DNA of 6,176 nucleotides from JAICNR01 sp035699465. GTDB taxonomy: Bacteria > Gemmatimonadota > Gemmatimonadetes > JACCXV01 > JAHWKZ01. The stretch lies in the NCBI GenBank assembly GCA_035699465.1, contig DASSPT010000084.1, positions 1 through 6,176 of the forward strand, given 5' to 3'. The translations under genes and the position numbers were made by a program. The notes below the pieces were generated by a model, which worked only from the letters and a program-made list of their open reading frames with translations, searched no databases and was not told the origin of the DNA. Shown here piece after piece: positions 5,444-6,176 of this stretch. Every line of letters begins with the position of its first letter. Positions within the stretch are counted from its first letter, which is position 1.

Positions 5444-6176
5444 GTGGAGATCTCGTGGATCGAGGCGCTCGCGCTCGTCGCCGTGGGCACGGTCTCGGGC
5501 GCACTCAACGTGCTGGCCGGCGGCGGCTCGTTCCTCAGCTTGCCGCTCCTCATCTTCCTCGGCCTTCCGCCCGGCGTCGCCAACGGCACCAACCGGATCG
5601 CGATCCTCGTCCAGAACATGGGCGCCGTGTGGCGCTTTCGCAGTCACGGGCTGTGGGACCCCGCGTGGATCCCGCTGGCCGCCGGTCCCGCCGTCCTGGG
5701 CGCGATCCTCGGAACGTGGGCGGCGATCGAGATCGGCGACGAGACCTTTCGGCGCGTGCTGGCCGGCCTCATGGTGCTGGCGACGCTGTGGATCCTGTGG
5801 GACCCGCTATCGAGGCGCCGGAGCGCTGCGCCTGGCGGAGTGCCGCGCGGCGGCAGGCGCGCGGCGTTCGCCGCCGCGTTCTTCGCGGTCGGCGTGTACG
5901 GCGGCTTCGTGCAGGCCGGAATCGGATTCCTGCTGGCCGCGGTCGCGACCTGGGCCGGCCTGGATCTGGTCCGCGGGAACGCGCTCAAGGTCCTCGTCGT
6001 CCTGCTGCTCACGCCGCTCAGCCTGGCGATCTTCGCGTGGAGCGGCAGAGTCGACTGGCTGGTAGGGCTGCCGCTCGCCGCGGGTCACCTGCTCGGCGCG
6101 CTCGCAGGCGTGCGCTGGACCGTGCTCAAGGGGCACGTCTGGATCAAGCGGTTCCTTACCGTGACCGTCGTCGCTT
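5444..6176 (+). CDS. TauE/SafE (TSUP) family membrane transporter, C-terminus cut by window edge
   Basis: There are 244 codons open to the right edge. The TSUP family comprises permeases for sulfite, sulfonates, thiosulfate and related anions, typically about 240-270 residues, so only a short C-terminal piece is likely missing. The two internal repeats of the family are visible: GALNVLAGGGSFLSLPLLI (19-37) with PPGVANGTNRIAI (42-54), and GGFVQAGIGFLLAAVATWAG (153-172) with VRGNALKVLVV (176-186). They are separated by a basic cytoplasmic-type loop (121-139, rich in R and G). About seven or eight hydrophobic segments are present. GTG 5444 lies 3 bp after the nucleotidyltransferase stop and puts the first conserved glycines about 15 residues in, as usual; a shorter form from the GTG at codon 14 is less likely. 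No good Shine-Dalgarno is seen, so it probably depends on upstream translation. The substrate cannot be read from the sequence. Confidence 0.88.
   Translation, partial: MEISWIEALALVAVGTVSGALNVLAGGGSFLSLPLLIFLGLPPGVANGTNRIAILVQNMGAVWRFRSHGLWDPAWIPLAAGPAVLGAILGTWAAIEIGDETFRRVLAGLMVLATLWILWDPLSRRRSAAPGGVPRGGRRAAFAAAFFAVGVYGGFVQAGIGFLLAAVATWAGLDLVRGNALKVLVVLLLTPLSLAIFAWSGRVDWLVGLPLAAGHLLGALAGVRWTVLKGHVWIKRFLTVTVVA

Noticed and set aside
4631..5647. 338-codon minus-strand frame opposite the nucleotidyltransferase
   Set aside because: It is a shadow of the plus-strand nucleotidyltransferase and TSUP genes. The composition is low-complexity and no motif is present.

Overview
The window is about 6.2 kb of very GC-rich bacterial chromosome. 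It is tightly packed with ordinary protein genes. There are no RNA genes, CRISPR arrays, insertion sequences or phage genes. The spread of domains suggests a free-living, high-GC, Gram-negative-type bacterium. The kinase/RapZ fusion next to a sugar nucleotidyltransferase resembles an arrangement I associate with Bacteroidetes and related (FCB-group) bacteria, but here it is in a high-GC background. A Gemmatimonadota- or Eisenbacteria-like genome would fit. That taxonomic guess is inference only.

Left part (1-2521): a DUF72 (YecE-type) gene runs off the left edge on the minus strand. It diverges from a plus-strand gene for a roughly 12-segment membrane protein of the DUF4173 family. The 121-bp gap between them is locally AT-rich and holds a good -35 box. 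The DUF4173 gene converges on a minus-strand SpoU/TrmH-type RNA 2'-O-methyltransferase gene, and their 3' ends overlap by 25 bp.

Right part (2627-6176): four plus-strand genes follow closely and may form one transcription unit. They are (i) a 191-aa single-pass membrane protein of an unnamed conserved family, with a strong Shine-Dalgarno; (ii) a 492-aa fusion of an aminoglycoside-phosphotransferase-fold sugar kinase (COG3178/AmgK-like) with a C-terminal RapZ domain; (iii) a 240-aa MurU-like sugar-1-phosphate nucleotidyltransferase whose start overlaps the fusion's stop; and (iv) a TauE/SafE (TSUP) transporter that begins 3 bp after (iii) and runs off the right edge.

The most interesting unit is the kinase-RapZ fusion plus nucleotidyltransferase. 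By analogy with AmgK-MurU, the kinase would phosphorylate an amino sugar at C1 and the partner would activate it to an NDP-sugar, for peptidoglycan salvage or glycan synthesis. In E. coli RapZ the C-terminal domain binds glucosamine-6-phosphate. Fusing that domain to the kinase suggests the step is controlled by amino-sugar status. The exact substrate and the regulatory role are untested inference.
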